DNA of 64,000 nucleotides, taken from positions 28,550,484 through 28,614,483 of the forward strand of contig NC_088307.1 of assembly GCF_032854445.1 (NCBI RefSeq), given 5' to 3'. Made by a program: the position numbers and the translations under genes. Position 1 is the first letter of the stretch. Every line of letters begins with the position of its first letter. The DNA is from Liolophura sinensis. Taxonomy: Eukaryota > Mollusca > Polyplacophora > Chitonida > Chitonidae. The notes beneath the pieces were generated by a model. It was not told where the DNA came from. It saw only the letters and a program-made list of their open reading frames with translations, and did no database searches. Positions 14,001 through 22,639 of this stretch are shown here, piece by piece.

Positions 14001-17000
14001 GCCTTATACATACCAAATTTTAGTGTTAAAATTGCATCTACTTAAAAACACTGTACAGTCAGTAAAAATGAATATAAAGGATTTTTTAAACATTTAAGTT
14101 GACTTTATCAGGCAATATTCCTTGTACTTTGGAGTTAATCTGTACTCTGTAACTTAGAACTTTGGGGAGGAGGGTATCCTGTAATCTGGGCACCCTTAAA
14201 GGGTATCAAATGCCCTTTCCTGTTGCAACCTGAACTCTACAGGGCATGGGATATCAACTATAACAAGAGAAGCTTTACTTGAACGATCAAAGTCAGCAAA
14301 GGCCATCTCAAAACTACAAATACATCCACAAGAAATTGTAAAGTATTTGTGTCAACGATGTTGTTGATGGGATTGATATCGGTATGTGAAATATCCCTAG
14401 GTGAAGTATCACATATTCACGAGTCCAGAATGTTGCGATAACAGCAAAAAAAAAGAAATAATCCTCTATGTGAATGTACAAGTATATGCAGTGGAGCCCT
14501 ATGTGCAATATTAGTATGCAGTGGACCCCTACGTGTAGTATTAGTATGCAGTCAGCCCCTATGTGTAATATTAGTATGCAGTGGACCCCTATGTGTAATA
14601 TTAGTATGCAGTGGACCCCTACGTGTAGTATTAGTATGCAGTCAGCCCCTATGTGTAATATTAGTATGCAGTGGACCCCTATGTGTAATATTAGTATGCA
14701 GTGGACCCCTATGTGTAATATTAGTATGCAGTGGAACCCTATGTGCAATATTAGTATGCAGTGGAACCCAACGTGTAGTATTAGTATGCAGTCGGCCCCT
14801 ATGTGTAATATTAGTATACAGTGGACCCCTATGTGTAATATTAGTATGCAGTGGAGCCCTATGTGTAATATTAGTATGCAGTGGAGCCCATCGTGTAGTA
14901 TTAGTATGCAGTCGGCCCCTATGTGTAATATTAGTATGCAGCGGAGCCCTATGTGTAATATTAGTATGCAGTGGAACCCAACGTGTAGTATTAGTATGCA
15001 GTCGGCCCCTATGTGTAATATTAGTATGCAATGGACCCCTATGTGTAATATTAGTATGCAGTGGACCCCTATGTGTAATATTAGTATGCAGTGGAACACA
15101 ACGTGTAGTATTAGTATGCAGTGGACCCCTACGTGTAATATTAGTATGCAGTGGACCCCTATGTGTAATATTAGTATGCAGTGGAACACAACGTGTAGTA
15201 TTAGTATGCAGTGGACCCCTACGTGTAATATTAGTATGCAGTGGAGCCCTATGTGTAATATTAGTATGCAGTGGAACCCATCGTGTAGTATTAGTATGCA
15301 GTCGGCCCCTATGTGTAATATTAGTATGCAGTGGACCCCTATGTGTAATATTAGTATGCAGTGGACCCCTATGTGTAATATTAGTATGCAGTGGAACACA
15401 ACGTGTAGTATTAGTATGCAGTCAGCCCCTATGTGTAATATTTGTATGCAGTGGACCCTATGTGTAATATTAGTATCCAGTGGAACACAACGTGTAGTAT
15501 TAGTATGCAGTCGGCCCCTACGTGTAGTATTAGTATGCAGTGGACCCCTATGTGTAATATTAGTATGCAGTGGACCCCTATGTGTAATATTAGTATGCAG
15601 TGGAGCCCTATGTGTAATATTAGTATGCAGTGGAACCCAGCGTGTAGTATTAGTATGCAGTCGGCCCCTATGTGTAATATTAGTATGCAGTCGGCCCCTA
15701 CGTGTAATATTAGTATGCAGTAGAGCCCTATGTGTAATATTAGTATGCAGTGGAACCCAATGTGTAGTATTAGTATGCAGTCGGCCCCTACGTGTAATAT
15801 TAGTATGCAGTGGACCTCTATGTGTAATATTAGTATGCAGTGGACCCCTATGTGTAATATTAGTATGCAGTGGACCCCTATGTGTAATATTAGTATTACT
15901 TTCATCATTAAATGAAATATCACTAATCAGCCCATTTGGCTATGGCAGGCATATTCTATCAGCATATATACATGTCCAGTGCACATGTGGATTAGCAATA
16001 AATAAACTGTCAGACATTTACCTAAAATCAGTTTATTTACATGAGTGTTGTTCAATGCCACATTGTTTGATGTGTATGCTATAATAAAATAGTACTATCA
16101 CTAATTGTGATTGGACATGCTATGTGTAGGAACAATAAAACATTAGTACTATATCCATCCACATCAGTATAGTATTTCTCTTTGGCAAAATAAGAAATAA
16201 GCCTGTTTCCAAAAACCAATAAAAACTTCATGTATATGTATTAACATATTAAAAATTAAAATAAAACATTAGCACATTTACGGTATGCAGCAGGTCATGA
16301 ACCCCAGGATATCACTTAAGTAGGTGTTCTGTCAGACAAGGTGAAACGCTTCACTTCCTGATGTTAATCTCTTCACCATCTTGTTTTCTTATCAGAAATG
16401 TAGATGAGAAACAGAGTAAATGCTGTTACATGTCAGTGATCTAACTCAGCAGTGCAACAACCAGATAAAGTCTCAGTTCATTCTGTACTTGTTAAATCAC
16501 AACAAATTAAATAGATTTTGTCACAGGATTTTCAACATAGGGTAATAATATAATCCAGTATTCAATTTTTAATTCTAAATTCTGCTCCAATTTTGAACTT
16601 TCTTACGTATAGGAATTTTTTATGTACAAGTACATTTAGAAATGTCTCCATGCATAGCTGGCTTATTTCTTTTTTATTTTCCCTTATCAAAAGATTACTG
16701 TATTTGTCCCAAAAATTTGCCCCGAAAAGTGTACTTAAGACGCAAATGAAAGCAAAATTTTTTTAGTTTTGATGCTAAAACTTAGATTTTTCCACAAGGA
16801 TATTATCCTATGCAAACATTTACGTGTACTTTCCAAACAAACCTCAAATAAAACACATACACATTCATTTTCATGATAATACAATTATCAGAATCATGTA
16901 AAATGAGGAGCTCAATTAGCTATCATGGACGGCATTTTTGGAAGTCAATTTTGCCTATTAAACATCAGGCTGCATTAAAGAAGAAACAATGCCAATATTA

Positions 17001-20000
17001 AGTCCTGACAAAGTGCGTGACACATGTACACGTGAGAGACTCCCAAGTCAATCCTCAAGTGCGTGACACATGTACACGTGATCGACGCCCTAGTGAATCC
17101 TCAAGTGCGTGACACATGTACACGTGAGAGACTCCCAAGTCAATCCTCAAGTGCGTGACACATGTACACGTGAGAGACTCCCAAGTCAATCCTCATAGTC
17201 CCCGAGTGGACAATGGAAATCTCGGGCGCGATGTGACTTCAGACGAGTTAATTTGTTGCAGGAGTGATAAGAACAACAACACGGACATGTACTAACATGC
17301 TAACACAGGAAGTGTCAGTCTAATTAGTTACAATGTACATCTTTTATTCATTAGTATATACCTCCATGTTATTGTGCTGTTGTTTTCCTGTTGTTATGTT
17401 TTTTTAAGTACGTAGATGTAATTGGCTTAGGTGCTAAGATGTTTCCTTTTGTTGTCTTTCATCTACTGAAAGCCTTTGAATCTATCAGTAAGGTGCATAC
17501 ACTGAGCTACAGGTATAATAGTATATTAGGGTAAATGCAAATCAGAAAAAGGGAAAACCTATATACAGGTATACCGATGTACACACATGTACCAGAAGTT
17601 ATACCAGTGTTGGGTATATGGGTGTCAGGAATACGGCCTGATACCTGGATGAGGTGATTAGTACAGACCTTTCCTGAATTAATACCAGCCCAACACACGC
17701 TGTGTTTTTCGCGGACACTTTGCTGTCACGCAGCCGAAAACAAACATCATGACTCACGCAGTAGGAGATAAGAGCAGGGGGCCAGGGTCATGACATTGGT
17801 TGCAACTGAGCTGAGGGAAAAATACTTACCTTACATGAACTGTTTGACAGTAAATGTTTGACTCCATTTTATAATGTGCTGTACTAAAGAATATTTCACT
17901 TATACAACGGCGACCAGCATTATGGTGAAGGAAATGTAGTTTCTGCACTTGGAAACTTGTAGCGGCCGAACAAGTACATGTAAAACCACAGAATTTTAAC
18001 AGAACATGTAAATGCACAAGCTGTTAACTGTAATTTGACAGTACATGTAAATGTACAAGCTGTTAACTGTGATTTAACAGTACATGTAAATGTTCAAGCT
18101 GTTAACTGTGATTTAACAGTACATGTAAATGTTCAAGCTGTTAACTGTGATTTAACAGTACATGTAAATGTACAAGCTATTAATTGTGATTTTAACAGTA
18201 CATGTAAATGTACAAGCTGTTAATTGTGATTTTAACAGTACATGTAAATGTACAAGCTGTTAATTGTGATTTTAACAGTACATGTAATTGTACAAGCTGT
18301 TAACTGTGATTTTAACAGTAGATGTAAATGTACAAGCTATTAATTGTGATTTAACAGTACATGTAAATGTACAAGCTGTTAATTGTGATTTTAACACTAC
18401 ATGTAAATGTACAAGCTATTAATTGTGATTTAACAGTACATGTAAATGTTCAAGCTATTAATTGTGATTTTAACAGTACATGTAAATGTACAAGCTGTTA
18501 ATTGTGATTTTAACAGTACATGTAAATGTACAAGCTGTTAATTGTGATTTTAACAGTACATGTAAATGTACAACCTGTTAATTGTGATTTTAACAGTACA
18601 TGTAAATGTTCAAGCTATTGATTGTGATTTTAAGAGTACATGTAAATGTACAAGCTGTTAATTGTGATTTTAACAGTACATGTAAATGTACAACCTGTTA
18701 ATTGTGATTTTAACAGTGCATGTAAATGTACAAGCTGTTAATTGTGATTTTAACAGTACATGTAAATGTACAAGCTGTTAACTGTAATTTGAACTACACT
18801 ATATGCACACTTTTTGCAAATGTATATCGTATTTACATTTCAGACAATTTCAATGTCCCATTGTCTGCTAGTTTAAACATGCCCTCATCACAATACTTCT
18901 GCAGTATTGCCAAAGTGGCGTTAACTAAACACATATTATTCATTTATTCTTCATTCACTCCCACAGAGAGGGTGTCTGTATAGGCCTATGGACAGCCTGG
19001 GCGTGACTTGATGCATTACAAATGAGAAAACGTTACACCATTGATTTCCTATAATTTCCCTGATATTCTGTCCTCCAGTGTTTAAATATTCAGCTATGTA
19101 TTGATGGCATAGACCAGCTGTTCCTTGAGTACATGTACATACTCCTCAATCTACCCAACAGTATTGGACATCCAAGGCTGGAGATGTTACACTGTCTACA
19201 TATGTCGGGGAAGTCAACTACCTGTACATTTATAGAATTTATAGAATTTGTCATGTTAAGATGATTACTCTTTCATATGAAAGTACTAACTCACACATTT
19301 GATTGATTGATTGATTGATTGATTTATTTGATTGGTGTTTTAAACCATACTCAAGAATATTTTACTTACACAACTGATCACTAATATTAAGAAGGGAGGA
19401 AACCAGGCAGAGCATGGAGGAAACCGGGCAGAGCATGGCAGAAACTGGGCAGAGCATGGAGAACACCCACGCCCATCTCCAGCTTGCAGACAGACCTGAA
19501 TCTCATTCCAGCACTGAAGAGGATGCCAGCATGAGATGGGCTTGAACTCAGTGACAGTGCTGGCAAGAGGATTGTGTGTCATTGCGCTGCTCTAGCACAC
19601 TAGTCACATGATTGATTTATTACGAGGACAAACTGCATAGATGCATGCAGGGTAAAATATGGTTTTAAGTCTGGACTTAACTGTGGAGTGTAAAATGTGG
19701 TTTTAAGTCTGGACTTAACTGTGGAGTGTAAAATATGGTTTAAAGTCTGGACTTAACTGTGGAGTGTAAAATGTGGTTTTAAGTCTGGACTTAACTGTGG
19801 AGTGTAAAATGTGGTCTTAAGTCAGGATTTAAAAATGTGTTGACTCTCACACAAGCTTTCATGTAACCTTCCTTGGGCTGGGATTTAATATTTCTTGTAC
19901 TGGCATCTAACTGTTCTTGCACTGCCATATATATAGCCTTTCTTGTACTGGCATACAATGTTTTTGTAATGGCATCTGACCTTTCTTGTACTGGCATCTG

Positions 20001-21916
20001 ACCTTCCTTGCACTGGCATAAATAGCCTTTCTTGTACTGGCATATATAACATTTTTTACTGGCATTTAACATTTCTTGTAGGGCATCTAATCTTCTTGTA
20101 CTGGCACACAACCTTACTTGTCCTGATATCTCACTTTTTTGTAATAGTACATAACCTTTTTTGTACTGTCATGCACATAACCTTTCATGTACTGACATCT
20201 TACCTTTCCTGTACTGGCATACAACCTTACTTGTCCTGATATCTAACCTTTTTTGTACTGTCTGGCACATAACCTTTCATGTACTGACATCCAACCTTTC
20301 CTGTACTGGCATACAGCCTTACTTGTCCCGATATCTCATCTTTTTGTACTGGTACATAACCTTTTTTGTACTGTCTGGCACATACCCTTTCATGTACTGA
20401 CAACTAACCTTTCATGTACTGGCATCTAACCTTTCCTATACTGGCATCTAAGCTTTCCTGTACTGGCATCAGCTACTTTAGAACTGCAGCCCACTTAAAT
20501 GTATGCATATTATCTTTGGTTGGTGTTTTATGCAGTACAACAAAGTTTAATGCAAGAAACCACCACTGCACCTACATACTTATGCATATACATGTACATG
20601 TACCTGACAATCCCCATATTTATTTACTGATTTCATTGGGGAGTTTTACTCCGTACTCAAGAATATTTCATTTATACAACAGCTGCCAGCATAATGATGG
20701 GAGGAAACCGGGCAGAGCCCTGGGGAAACCCATGGCCCCCATCAAACTAATTGTAGCAAGAGTAAGGGAGCAGCCCCACAAACCGATTCCATGCTTCAGG
20801 AAACTTTCTAAAGAAACCACTTTAAAAGCTTATACATGCGTACACCAGTGGCAAGATATCTGTGTCATAAAAACAAGGCAAATAGGATACAGATGGAGAT
20901 AATCTGTATAGCTTTCGGAAGCTGTACAAAAATTACGGTGTATTAAACTCGTTATTGTATGTTTTGGATGATAATACAGAAACAAAATCCTGCCCTTCCC
21001 ACATTTGCCTGGTGTGATGTCACACGAGCACATAAACTCACCAATCTAAGCCACAGATGATATACTTCCAAACATCTTACCATCTTACCACCATCATTTC
21101 TATCCTCAACATCATCCCCGTAAATGTACCTACCTGATGCTATGTCATCTAGAATTTTATCACATCATACCAGAAAATTTTTATGAAAATTGCCTACGAT
21201 TTTGATTTTGAAGACTCTTTAGTTACAGCGGTTAAAGTGGTGCTCACAGTGGTGCTTGTGAGGCTATTTGTAGTGGTGCTTGTAGTGGTGCTTGTGGTGG
21301 TACTTGTAGTGCTTCTTGTAGTGTTGCTTGTAGTGGCATTAGTAGTGGTGTTTGTAGTGCTACTTGTAGTGCTATTTGTAGTGCTACTTGTCGTGTTACT
21401 TTAGTATTTGTAGAGCTACTTGTAGTGCTATTTATAGTGCTACTTGTAGTGCTATTTGTAGTGGTGCTTGTAGTGGTATTTATCGTAACACCCTGTGGGC
21501 CATGGTTTTAGCTTGATCTGTTTCATTGGATTTGCATCATGTTTCAATATTTATATCCAGTTTCACTTGGAATTGGATTAGCACTTTAAGCCCACTAAGC
21601 TCGCAATGGCTATTGAACTCCTTCCGATGAAATAGTGCCTTTTTATTAACCTTTACAATTACCATAGTTAGCACAGGGAAAAAAGCAAAGAGCAAAAAAA
21701 AAACAAAACAGAAATTGTAAAATTGCAAAATTCACATGTATGAAGTACATCTACACTTTCAACCATTTTCACAGCAAAAGATTTTTGTAGTTAATATAAA
21801 AAATCAACAAACAACATGCAAGGTAGAGCATGTAAAACACCTAATATCTCACCTATGGCAGCATATACTGTGGTCATCAGCAGAGCAAAGAGGTGGAGGG
21901 TTAAACCTGTCTCCAT
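1900..21916 (-). CDS. Immunoglobulin-superfamily protein, N-terminal part (signal peptide plus 5 Ig domains)
   Basis: Seven coding exons on the minus strand: 21853-21916, 9806-10075, 8543-8857, 6919-7203, 5327-5635, 2607-2742 and 1900-2018. They encode about 499 residues: a 21-residue signal sequence and five Ig domains, each with the usual Cys, Trp and D-x-G/A-x-Y-x-C pattern. Every domain boundary is a phase-1 intron, and exon lengths 270, 315, 285 and 309 (and 136+119) are multiples of three, so all exons join in frame. The product should enter the secretory pathway and act in adhesion or recognition at the cell surface. The last exon ends in a good donor (GTAAGT), so the gene continues past base 1. 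Domains like these occur in sidekick, Dscam, protogenin and PTK7-type proteins. I cannot choose among them because the C-terminal part (FnIII, kinase-like or other) lies outside the window. Confidence 0.8.
2607..2742 (-). CDS. Ig gene exon: Ig domain 5, first half
   Basis: This 136-nt exon starts in phase 1 and ends in phase 2. It encodes the start of an Ig domain with LTLRC and VIRWYKDG. Acceptor TTTTTACAG, donor GTAAGA. The domain is completed by exon 1900-2018 after a 588-nt intron. Confidence 0.75.
2885..3075. repeat. Degenerate repeat, ~85-90 bp, about 2-3 copies
   Basis: Three copies of GAGCTATTATC near 2901, 2980 and 3060 with flanking CTGCCTTTGTACT blocks. Lies in the intron between exons 2607-2742 and 5327-5635. 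Confidence 0.6.
3130..5320. repeat. Minisatellite, 48-bp unit, abutting the Ig4 splice donor
   Basis: About 45 units, e.g. CCAATGATCTGTAATCAGG then TGAGTTAATATTACC. Short units lacking ~10 bp occur. On the gene strand each unit holds CAG|GTAATA (donor-like) and TGATTACAG (acceptor-like). The first unit starts six bases after the real donor at 5321-5326. Confidence 0.93.
5327..5635 (-). CDS. Ig gene exon: Ig domain 4, flanked on both sides by minisatellites
   Basis: This 309-nt phase 1-1 exon encodes an Ig domain with ARLLC, VTWYKG and DADDYIC. The acceptor TTACAG|GATTGGGATTGG is the last of about 30 near-identical copies forming the 31-bp array at 5636-6580. The donor GTACGT lies six bases from the 48-bp array at 3130-5320. 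The exon start was chosen because it keeps phase 1 with the upstream exon; several copies upstream would look equally good to a gene finder. Confidence 0.75.
5636..6580. repeat. Minisatellite, 31-bp unit, made of the Ig4 exon head and its acceptor
   Basis: About 30 units. On the minus strand each reads TGTGTTACAG then GATTGAGATTGGAGTTTGTT, i.e. the 3' splice site and first ~21 nt of exon 5327-5635. Confidence 0.92.
6919..7203 (-). CDS. Ig gene exon: Ig domain 3
   Basis: This 285-nt phase 1-1 exon has a GGTTGCAG acceptor and a GTAAGC donor. It encodes a C2/I-set domain with LSVDC, VRWLHN, an NGT sequon and DGGLYLC. Confidence 0.82.
7413..7682 (+). mobile_element. tRNA-derived SINE, full length with target-site duplication
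   Basis: Head GCCTCCGTGGCTCAGTTGGT has a pol III box A (7428-7439); a box B-like GTGATTTCAGGTCC is near 7493. The body ends GTACGGCGTAAAACACCAAT and an AAATAAAT tail. Flanking ATACTTCATG is duplicated (7403-7412, 7683-7692). This is the reference copy for the family here. Confidence 0.9.
8218..8276 (-). mobile_element. SINE fragment (tail end)
   Basis: TGACTGGTGTTTTACGCCAT and ACTCAAGAATAT match the SINE 3' end in reverse. Confidence 0.75.
8543..8857 (-). CDS. Ig gene exon: Ig domain 2
   Basis: This 315-nt phase 1-1 exon runs from a TTTGCAG acceptor to a GTAGGG donor. It encodes an Ig domain with VILTC, a core Trp in SAFWEKDG and TGVYRC. The middle is longer than usual, with a charged insert and an NAS sequon. 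Confidence 0.8.
8935..9490. repeat. Minisatellite, ~40-bp unit, decaying to the right
   Basis: Units with GACCTTCCACAACTCACAGT and ATGTACACGGCAAGATCCC. The first four are almost identical and later ones diverge. In the intron between Ig1 and Ig2 exons. Confidence 0.88.
9806..10075 (-). CDS. Ig gene exon: Ig domain 1
   Basis: This 270-nt phase 1-1 exon lies between a TTTTTCAG acceptor and a GTAAGT donor. It encodes one Ig domain with VRLDC (first Cys), YRW (core Trp) and SDLGLYTC (second Cys). Asn-x-Ser/Thr sequons occur at NHS and NVS. The N-terminal residues follow directly from the signal peptide, so this is the first mature domain. Confidence 0.8.
10572..10818 (-). mobile_element. SINE, nearly full length, diverged
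   Basis: Reverse copy from AATATTTCACTCAAACATAT through GGAAACTGGGGAGAGCCC to GCCATGGAGGCCCC. Confidence 0.85.
10963..11197 (+). mobile_element. SINE, 5'-truncated
   Basis: Runs from CGTGCTAGCACAG through GTTTCCCCCGAGCTCTGCCC to AACACCAATCTAATAAATAA. It lies 145 bp from the opposite-strand copy at 10572-10818. Confidence 0.88.
11520..11770. repeat. Tandem repeat, 62-bp unit, 4 copies
   Basis: Four near-identical units with GATCATCTTGATCCGATTCA and GACATGTGGCCGGTTTTAGC. Confidence 0.93.
12025..12165. repeat. Short tandem array of TTATGACACGGCCCA-type units
   Basis: Irregular 15-25 bp units with CCCGCTTATGACAC and CCCACTTATGACA. Confidence 0.8.
12186..12410 (-). mobile_element. SINE, old degenerate copy
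   Basis: Recognisable by GACCATCTGCAGGTTGCTGG and GTGAGAGGCTCCTGAGTCA; the tail half is diverged. Confidence 0.75.
12490..12635. repeat. 13-bp tandem array GTCAGGTAAGTTT
   Basis: About 12 units of TTTGTCAGGTAGG/TTTGTCAGGTAAG. Several contain CAGGTAAG, a consensus splice donor on the plus strand; the host gene here is on the minus strand, so these would be antisense. Confidence 0.85.
12690..12950. repeat. Minisatellite, ~24-bp unit
   Basis: About 10 units of CACAGCACTACCTGTACCAT with some insertions of CCACACAG. Confidence 0.88.
13703..13882 (+). mobile_element. SINE, internally deleted
   Basis: Head GAGCCTCTGTGGCTGAGG, middle GAGTTCAAGTCCAGCTAATG, then a jump to the tail AATAAATAAATT; the GTTTCCCCCGGGC region is missing. 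Confidence 0.75.
14465..15898. repeat. Minisatellite, 30-bp unit, ~48 copies
   Basis: Units CCCCTATGTGTAATATTAGT plus ATGCAGTGGA. Variant units (ACGTGTAGTA, GTCGGC, GAACCCAACG) recur in set orders, showing higher-order repeats. The unit is 10 codons, so ORFs of several hundred codons exist on both strands; these are by-products. In Ig-gene intron 1. Confidence 0.95.
16995..17200. repeat. Tandem repeat, ~47-bp unit, 4 copies, with ACATGTACACGTG
   Basis: Four units with AAGTGCGTGACACATGTACA and CGTGAGAGACTCCCAAGTCA. Confidence 0.9.
17875..17940 (-). mobile_element. SINE fragment
   Basis: AGAATATTTCACTTATACAA and CGACCAGCATTATGG match the SINE body. Confidence 0.7.
18000..18795. repeat. Minisatellite, 40-bp unit, ~20 copies, with inner palindrome
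   Basis: Units AACAGTACATGTAAATGTAC then AAGCTGTTAATTGTGATTTT. The core GTACATGTAAATGTAC is close to a palindrome and CTGTTA/TAACAG also pair, so single strands could fold. Confidence 0.93.
19318..19605 (-). mobile_element. SINE with internal triplication
   Basis: A reverse copy in which GAGGAAACCGGGCAGAGCAT is repeated three to four times (19395-19460), preceded by (GATT)n. Confidence 0.8.
19640..19835. repeat. Tandem repeat, 38-bp unit, ~5 copies
   Basis: Units AAAATGTGGTTTTAAGTCTG and GACTTAACTGTGGAGTGT. Confidence 0.9.
19865..20475. repeat. Degenerate minisatellite, ~23-bp unit
   Basis: Irregular units around TTCTTGTACTGGCATCTAAC. Larger ~120-bp blocks also recur at about 20160, 20255 and 20365. 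Confidence 0.8.
20618..20740 (-). mobile_element. SINE fragment (3' half)
   Basis: TACTCAAGAATATTTCATTT through GAAACCGGGCAGAGCCCTGG. Confidence 0.8.
21225..21485. repeat. Short tandem repeat, GTAGTGGTGCTTGTA-type
   Basis: About 17 degenerate 15-bp units of GTAGTGCTACTTGTA. In Ig-gene intron 1. Confidence 0.88.
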
Positions 21917-21937
21917 GGTAACTCATACGTTACAGTC
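21853..21937 (-). CDS. Ig gene exon: start codon and signal peptide
   Basis: The exon starts after a CTTTCAG acceptor (5' edge 21937). ATG is at 21914-21916. Translation is METGLTLHLFALLMTTVYAA then I, a short polar start and a hydrophobic stretch typical of a signal peptide. It ends with one base of a split codon before GTGAGA, so it joins the Ig1 exon in phase 1. The 21 bases before ATG are 5' UTR. There is an 11.8-kb intron before the next coding exon, filled with SINEs and minisatellites. Confidence 0.75.
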
Positions 21938-22443
21938 TGAAAGGAAAGAGAAATTTTTTATATTAAAACTGCACGGTATGATGACCATAATTCTGTTACT
22001 AAATGTAACACTCACAAGTTTGACACACGAGTGCACTGACTGAGCGGCCTGACAAAGTGTGTGTTAATCTTGGGTTTGATGACTGTACAGTCTTGACAGT
22101 AGAATCCACGTCGCATCACATGTATATGCACTGACACGCATGTAGTGCTGCCTCACTGGAATGCCATTTCAAAGACACCGTGATGCCACACCCAAACACA
22201 AATTAAATTTACATTACTCTCATTCTGGGACAAATGCATGCATAGAAACAGCCTTTCGATTACCACAAAGAAAACAAACCAGACAACAATATGCAGGTCA
22301 ATATGGGAAGTTTATAGAGAGGACTTAATTATAAACACTAATTCTTGAAACCTTATCAACCTAATGAATCTACTCTGTCTCCAAAACGAAATTAAAAAAT
22401 AATGTGAATAAATTGCACTGAAAGTTGCTCTTTCATATTTGAA

Positions 22444-22637
22444 AAGGCTGAGCATTACTATGGTGGTAGGAAACCAGGCAGAACCCCAGGGAAACCCACG
22501 ACCATCCACAGGTTGCTGACAGACTTTCCTAAATACTGCCTGAGAAGAAGCCAGCATGAAATGGACTTGAACTCACAGCGACCTCCTTGGTGGGAGGCTC
22601 TTGGGTCAATGGTCCAAGCCAGCCAAAGAGGCCCCTG
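22444..22637 (-). mobile_element. SINE, tail-truncated
   Basis: GAAACCAGGCAGAACCCCAG through GACTTGAACTCACAGCGACC to AAAGAGGCCCCTG. Confidence 0.85.
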
Positions 22638-22639
22638 TA

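Larger units (their letters stand above)
10104..21852 (-). other. Ig-gene intron 1 (11.8 kb)
   Basis: Lies between the Ig1 exon and the signal-peptide exon. It holds seven SINE copies and ten minisatellites. The unique pieces (10104-10560, 11200-11510, 12960-13690, 13885-14460, 15900-16990, 17200-17870, 18800-19315, 20740-21220, 21490-21850) are AT-rich; I found no further exon that fits phase 1 and an Ig pattern. Confidence 0.6.

Noticed and set aside
14314-16084. Long ORFs (361 codons minus, 536 codons plus) in the 30-bp array
   Set aside because: Several frames on both strands are open only because the unit is 10 codons without stops. Inside Ig-gene intron 1; no gene signals.
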